This document shows positions 60,201 through 64,000 of a DNA stretch of 64,000 bases, piece after piece; the first letter of the stretch is position 1, and the number at the start of each line of letters is the position of its first letter. The DNA comes from Aphelocoma coerulescens (taxonomy: Eukaryota > Chordata > Aves > Passeriformes > Corvidae). Under the pieces are notes generated by a model. It was not told where the DNA came from, did no database searches, and worked only from the letters and a program-made list of their open reading frames with translations. Both the position numbers and the translations under genes were made by a program. The stretch lies in assembly GCF_041296385.1 (NCBI RefSeq), contig NC_091013.1, forward strand, positions 66,867,563 to 66,931,562. Direction: 5' to 3'.

Positions 60201-60718
60201 AAGGTTACCATATGATTTTTTTTACAGATTTAACTCTTTTTCTCTCTTCCTTTTTTATACTTGGCAGTTTTCCCAGGACACAGCAGAGATGCTTTTAAAG
60301 GGAAATACTCAGAATTAGTTGTACTTTTTTAAAATGCAAACAAACTAATTTTCTTCTCAAGGGATTTGCTACCAATTCATCACTTCTCAAGGCTAGACCT
60401 GATTCAGTAGCTGAGAGAACTTCGTTGTTCTTTTAATGCCATTTGTGTATTTGGTCTTTGACAGGTATCTGAAAAGGGTTCTCTCACAGCTGATGAGTTT
60501 GCTAAGCTGGTGGGGATGTCTGTTCTCTTAGCCAAAGAAAGGTAAGTAGCAATTGTTGTGTTTAATCCTTTAGTTACCATGTTGTCCTCAACTAATACAG
60601 GACATCTTCTATTGCTTTCTCTAGGCTGCTTCTTGCTGAAAAGATGGGCCATCTTTGCAGAGATGATTCAGTGGAAGGCTTGAGATTCTACCCAAATTTA
60701 TTTCTGACACAAAGCTAA
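42254..60718 (+). CDS. VPS36: VPS36, ESCRT-II subunit (complete, 14 coding exons, 386 aa)
   Basis: Subunit of the endosomal ESCRT-II complex with SNF8 and VPS25, sorting ubiquitinated cargo into multivesicular bodies. Exons: 42254-42349, 44158-44226, 47690-47760, 49249-49363, 50804-50893, 52225-52311, 55123-55155, 55274-55351, 55759-55893, 56790-56855, 57420-57484, 57934-58018, 60465-60541, 60625-60718. They total 1161 nt, giving 386 aa, the human length. All borders are AG/GT and phases close. The N-terminal GLUE (PH-like) domain begins [18 protein letters not shown] and includes [13 protein letters not shown] and [15 protein letters not shown] charged linker ([19 protein letters not shown]) leads to the winged-helix half ([74 protein letters not shown]). 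No breaks. The start has the context gccATGg. Confidence 0.97.
42627..43264 (+). mobile_element. CR1 LINE 3' fragment, about 640 bp
   Basis: Sense CR1 with 'gttcagttctgggcccctcag', 'ctggagcggatccggagaagggcaac', 'cctggagaagagcaggctc', 'gggctgcccaggggggtggtagagtcaccgtccctggaggtgtttaaggaaagactgg' and the 3' tip 'gattctgtgattctgtgag'. It is the longest and best-preserved CR1 here, in VPS36 intron 1. Confidence 0.95.
47975..48025 (+). mobile_element. CR1 3'-tip remnant
   Basis: 'gatgattttagaggtctttcccaacataaacaattccatgatttt' resembles the CR1 3' end; the 5' side has decayed beyond recognition. In VPS36 intron 3. Confidence 0.6.
48165..48500. repeat. Possible interspersed repeat, unassigned
   Basis: This intronic block differs in texture from its flanks: C-rich stretches (agcccccccccaagg), paired 'gtgcacacccac' and 'gcacactgcagtgcac' words, and a TATA-like 'gtataaaaga' at about 48479. 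It could be LTR-derived. I cannot assign a family. Confidence 0.3.
54560..54836 (+). repeat. Possible LTR 3' fragment
   Basis: It ends with 'gcgtaataaacttggac', 'ctgggactcagtgtctcattgtccttcctatcaca': an AATAAA followed about 50 bases later by a CA end, the arrangement of an LTR R-U5 region. Located in a VPS36 intron. Family and left boundary unknown. Confidence 0.35.
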
Positions 60719-62600
60719 TACCATTTGTGTACAATTTGTTATGTAATAGTTGAACAAGAGAGCAGAGGGCAGAATCCTTCCAAGAACTGACTAAAATTTT
60801 TATTTTGTTAGTCAGCTGCAACAGACATGAACATTGCAATGCTTTCACAGTTCTCAGGTATTTCAAGTGCTGAATCCTCTTACATGGAACTGAAAGGAAA
60901 TGGAAATCACAAAGTCAGAAGCATGTCAATTGTCTCAAGACAACTCACTCATTTTTCAAGTTTTATTTGATGTGCTCTGTAGTTTCTCACTTCAAGAGAA
61001 GGCTCCACACCAGTGAAAGTGGAGAGAATATCGCCGTAGAGTGCTCTGAGGGCAGTGCCCAGAAGCCAGGTTACTGCATACTCCAATTCCAGTTTGTTTA
61101 TGTCTGGAGCAACAAAGCAGACAGATGTATCCACAGCGATAAGAAACAGGACTTTGGTGTGTCCTGAGATATAAGGAACAAACCAGTGTAGAGTAACCCC
61201 TTCTCCCAGAAGTGATGAACAGTTTTCTAAGGGAGGATCTTGGGGTTCTGTAATTTGAGACAGAACCTGCTGCAAGAGAGATTACTGTATGTCGTGTGAA
61301 CCTAGAAATTACCATGTTGTCATATCTTACACTAGTATCTCAGATAGAAGCATTGTTAGCACAGACTTCCTCCCTTCTCTTTCCTTGCCATCTTCCTTCC
61401 TGTCCATTTATGTTGCACTTTGGGTGCCCTTTCTCTGTCCTGTCTGTAGCAGAGTGGAGCAGCCTCCTGTCACTTTACCAGACTCTGTGCTTTAATGTGC
61501 TTGTATCTTATCTTGTACTTCTAACAAAAGATCATTTGTTTGTTTCATCAGCCTATTACCTGTTTTAAGGAAACAGTTCATTTGCTTACCTCTCAAATGT
61601 GAAAATTAATATGCTTTCCATACTGAAGGGAGGAAGAAGACTATCACCCTGTGTTTAATAATCACAGGTATCATTGTTTGGTATTCCTCACCCTGTGTTC
61701 ACACTGAATGCAATATAATAGCCTCGGTTTTCATAACTCCAGTGGAGTTGCTGCACTACTTGAAGATCTGTTGTCATGATAATAACAGTTAAGTGGATGT
61801 TTATGATCCACATTACCTAAATTTTTGGCATTTTGAAGTGACTATTTTTAATAAAGTTAATTCAAGGTATGGGCCAGGACAGCATACAGGTAACTGCATT
61901 GTGGTTGTAATGGCCAGATCAACTTCACAAGAAAGGACAAAAAGGCTTTTAATATGAGCCTGAAAATATTTTCAGAACTATTTCTAGACATCAATTAAGA
62001 GCCTGCCAATAAGGAGTTGAGTGCAGAGATTCCTACAGTGATCATGCCTGTGGCCTGTAGGATGTCCTTTATATCCAGTGAATTGTGTCCTCTTACTCTT
62101 GTCACAAGCAAACTTCCATGCAGTGCTTTCTTTAGGGCAGTTTTCCTCTGCTCCACAAGGGTGCTAAAACTTACATCTTTGACACGGCTGAAGGAACCAG
62201 TTCCACACTATTCTTACTGTGTTAGTCACCTGGTACCATCTCTCCAGGAGCCTTACAGCTTGCTGCTATCCTTCATCCTCCCCACAACCCACAGGAGACA
62301 TCCATGCAAAGTGCACTGAGCACCACATATCTAAGGAGGGACTGAAAAGTGAGAAATTTGGAAACAAAAAGCTGTTTTGTGACAACTGTGTCTTTTACCC
62401 AATAAAAACCTGTCACAGAAGGCCAGTGGTTTGTGGCCCTAAACCTCTCCCCACAAGGGGGCACGTGTGCAGGAAGAACAAAACCTGAAAGGAAATGCCA
62501 GGTGTAAACTGCCAGCCTCTGTTCCTCCAACCCCCAGTGTTTCATTATCTTAAGTAAGCAATAATAATACAGCCTGTTTAGAATAATGGTACTTTCTCAA
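60719..62600 (+). other. VPS36 3' UTR and candidate polyadenylation signals
   Basis: Sequence after the VPS36 stop. The first clear AATAAA is at 61850-61855; another AATAAA lies at about 62400. Which is used cannot be told from sequence. No coding region was recognised on either strand. Confidence 0.5.
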
Positions 62601-64000
62601 GCTTTTCTTTCCCAAGATTTTTCCTTTGTTTTTCCTCCAGGGAAGAAGTCTATAATGTAAATTGTATAGCTAGTTTAGAATTTAAACAGACACATGAGAA
62701 AATGGCTACTAGAAAGCAAGAAAAATTAAAACATTTTCTTAAATAGACTGTTCTATTGAGTTTTTTTTCCTTTTAAATGTTTTAAATGCTTTAAAATCTT
62801 TTCACATTAAAATCATGTGGTTCCATGGGGCAGGTTGTTAAAGCACATAATATTTTTGCTGTCTCATTTTGTACCTAAAAGGATACAATATGGTTTTGAT
62901 TTAAAGGGAAGAATTAAATGTAATTAGAAGGCCTTGCTTCTGTTGCTGAGTAGCCTGTGACCCACCCCAGCCAGAACAGTCAAACTATAGGTGTCTACAC
63001 AAGCACTGCTTTCATGAGGGAAGCAGTCTGAGTGCAAGCCAAGCATTTTTATACGTGTGCTAGCACTGGCAAGGCATTTGGCACATTTGAATGTGTTTTC
63101 CCAGCTGACATAGAACTGAAGTCATGTATCCAGAATCACAGGGAGAGCCAGCTGTTGGGTGAACAAGGAGTGATGTGTACAGGTGTGTGGTGTCATGGTA
63201 GTGTACCACACTGTCCTAAACATCATTGCCTGGTCCCATTTCCTCTGGTACTGCCAGCAAGAAATCTATTGACTCTTGAAGCAGGGTTCTAGGAGAGAGG
63301 AAAATGTAGGAATTGCCATTCTTACAGATCATACTAGTTTAATGCAGAAGGTGCACATGTGAACCTTTCCTGTTTTGAATATTCCTAGGATATTTGTATC
63401 ACAATATATGACCATTTTGCTGGGGCTGCCTACACAAATAGTGCTTGTCTTTTTATGGAGGAGTCTTAAATGGTGATTATGTTTTTCATTTGAAAACATG
63501 GGCCTTTTCCTCTGACAGGAAAACACTCCTCAGGAATCTGTACATCTTTTCCGTTTCTCCTTTGCCTTTGTTTTCAGGAAAATTATATTCAGCCTATGGA
63601 AACGTGGATCTAATCTAGACCATATTTCTGAAGTGCAAATTTTTTTTTTCTTCTGAGAAGTATACATGGATGTGCATTTGGAAGTCCTCAGAAATGCATC
63701 TTTCATAATCATTACTGGGTGCATACTGATTAGCTAAACTCTTTGATGCTCAGTTCTTCTAACAGGACTTTCATGGTTTGTCCAAAGAGCCTAACTGTGC
63801 TTCTAAAATTAGTGCAAGTATTGTCGCTGAATTCATGAGAACAGTAGTGGAAGACAGTAGGAGCCTGTTGCCAACAGTAGAGGCTCCTACTTCCTGAAGC
63901 CTGGGAGGCACTCATTTGCAACTGCACAGTTCTTTCAAAATACACACTGAAAAGGCAGGAATGGCCAGTTCAAAATTATTTGCGGATTTGATAAGAAATC
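62600..64000. other. Intergenic DNA, nothing recognised
   Basis: AT-rich sequence with only short random ORFs. In other vertebrates THSD1 lies beyond VPS36, so its promoter may start past the right edge, but no THSD1 exon is visible here. Confidence 0.4.

Noticed and set aside
1..64000. tRNA, rRNA, CRISPR arrays, bacterial operons
   Set aside because: None seen. The window is intron-rich animal DNA; the only tRNA-related sequence is the retroviral primer site.

Overview
The window is vertebrate nuclear DNA and almost certainly avian. It carries four intron-containing genes of the conserved NEK5-NEK3-CKAP2-VPS36 block, several CR1 LINE fragments with the typical avian 3' tip, and bird-type LTR remnants. 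The LTR remnants resemble families common in songbirds, but that species-level guess rests on memory, not on a search.

Layout, left to right: (1) about 1-6,750, minus strand, the 5' half of NEK5, running off the left edge; (2) about 7,380-8,100, a CpG-rich block that is the likely NEK5 promoter; (3) about 8,690-9,180, an old LTR; (4) 9,543-20,998, minus strand, all 15 coding exons of NEK3 (498 aa), with a CpG-rich promoter at about 22,250-22,560; (5) 23,292-42,033, minus strand, all 9 coding exons of CKAP2 (694 aa); (6) 42,034-42,253, a 220-bp divergent promoter; (7) 42,254-60,718, plus strand, all 14 coding exons of VPS36 (386 aa, the same length as human); (8) 60,719-64,000, the VPS36 3' UTR and intergenic DNA with no recognisable gene. 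I placed exons by reading splice sites and checking that the reading phase closes across every junction.

The striking element is a full-length endogenous retrovirus of 8,919 bp (24,211-33,129) in the last intron of CKAP2, antisense to CKAP2. It has two 466-bp LTRs that read as identical, a 4-bp target duplication (agag), a tRNA-His-type primer site, and open gag, pol and env. Gag and pol lie in one frame, separated by a single TAG, as in gammaretroviruses, and a possible pseudoknot follows the TAG. Env is gamma-type (CWLC, CX6CC). Between pol and env lies an intact 216-codon ORF encoding a cysteine-rich protein with a basic tail. It starts inside the pol stop (ATGA) and overlaps the start of env in another frame. 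Simple gammaretroviruses have no such gene, and I do not recognise it. The Env precursor also has an unusually long leader of about 80 residues before its hydrophobic core. The extra ORF and the long leader are the best candidates for undescribed biology here.

The host genes act in cilia, cytoskeleton and cell cycle (NEK5, NEK3, CKAP2) and in endosomal sorting (VPS36, ESCRT-II). Their clustering is ancestral synteny, not an operon.
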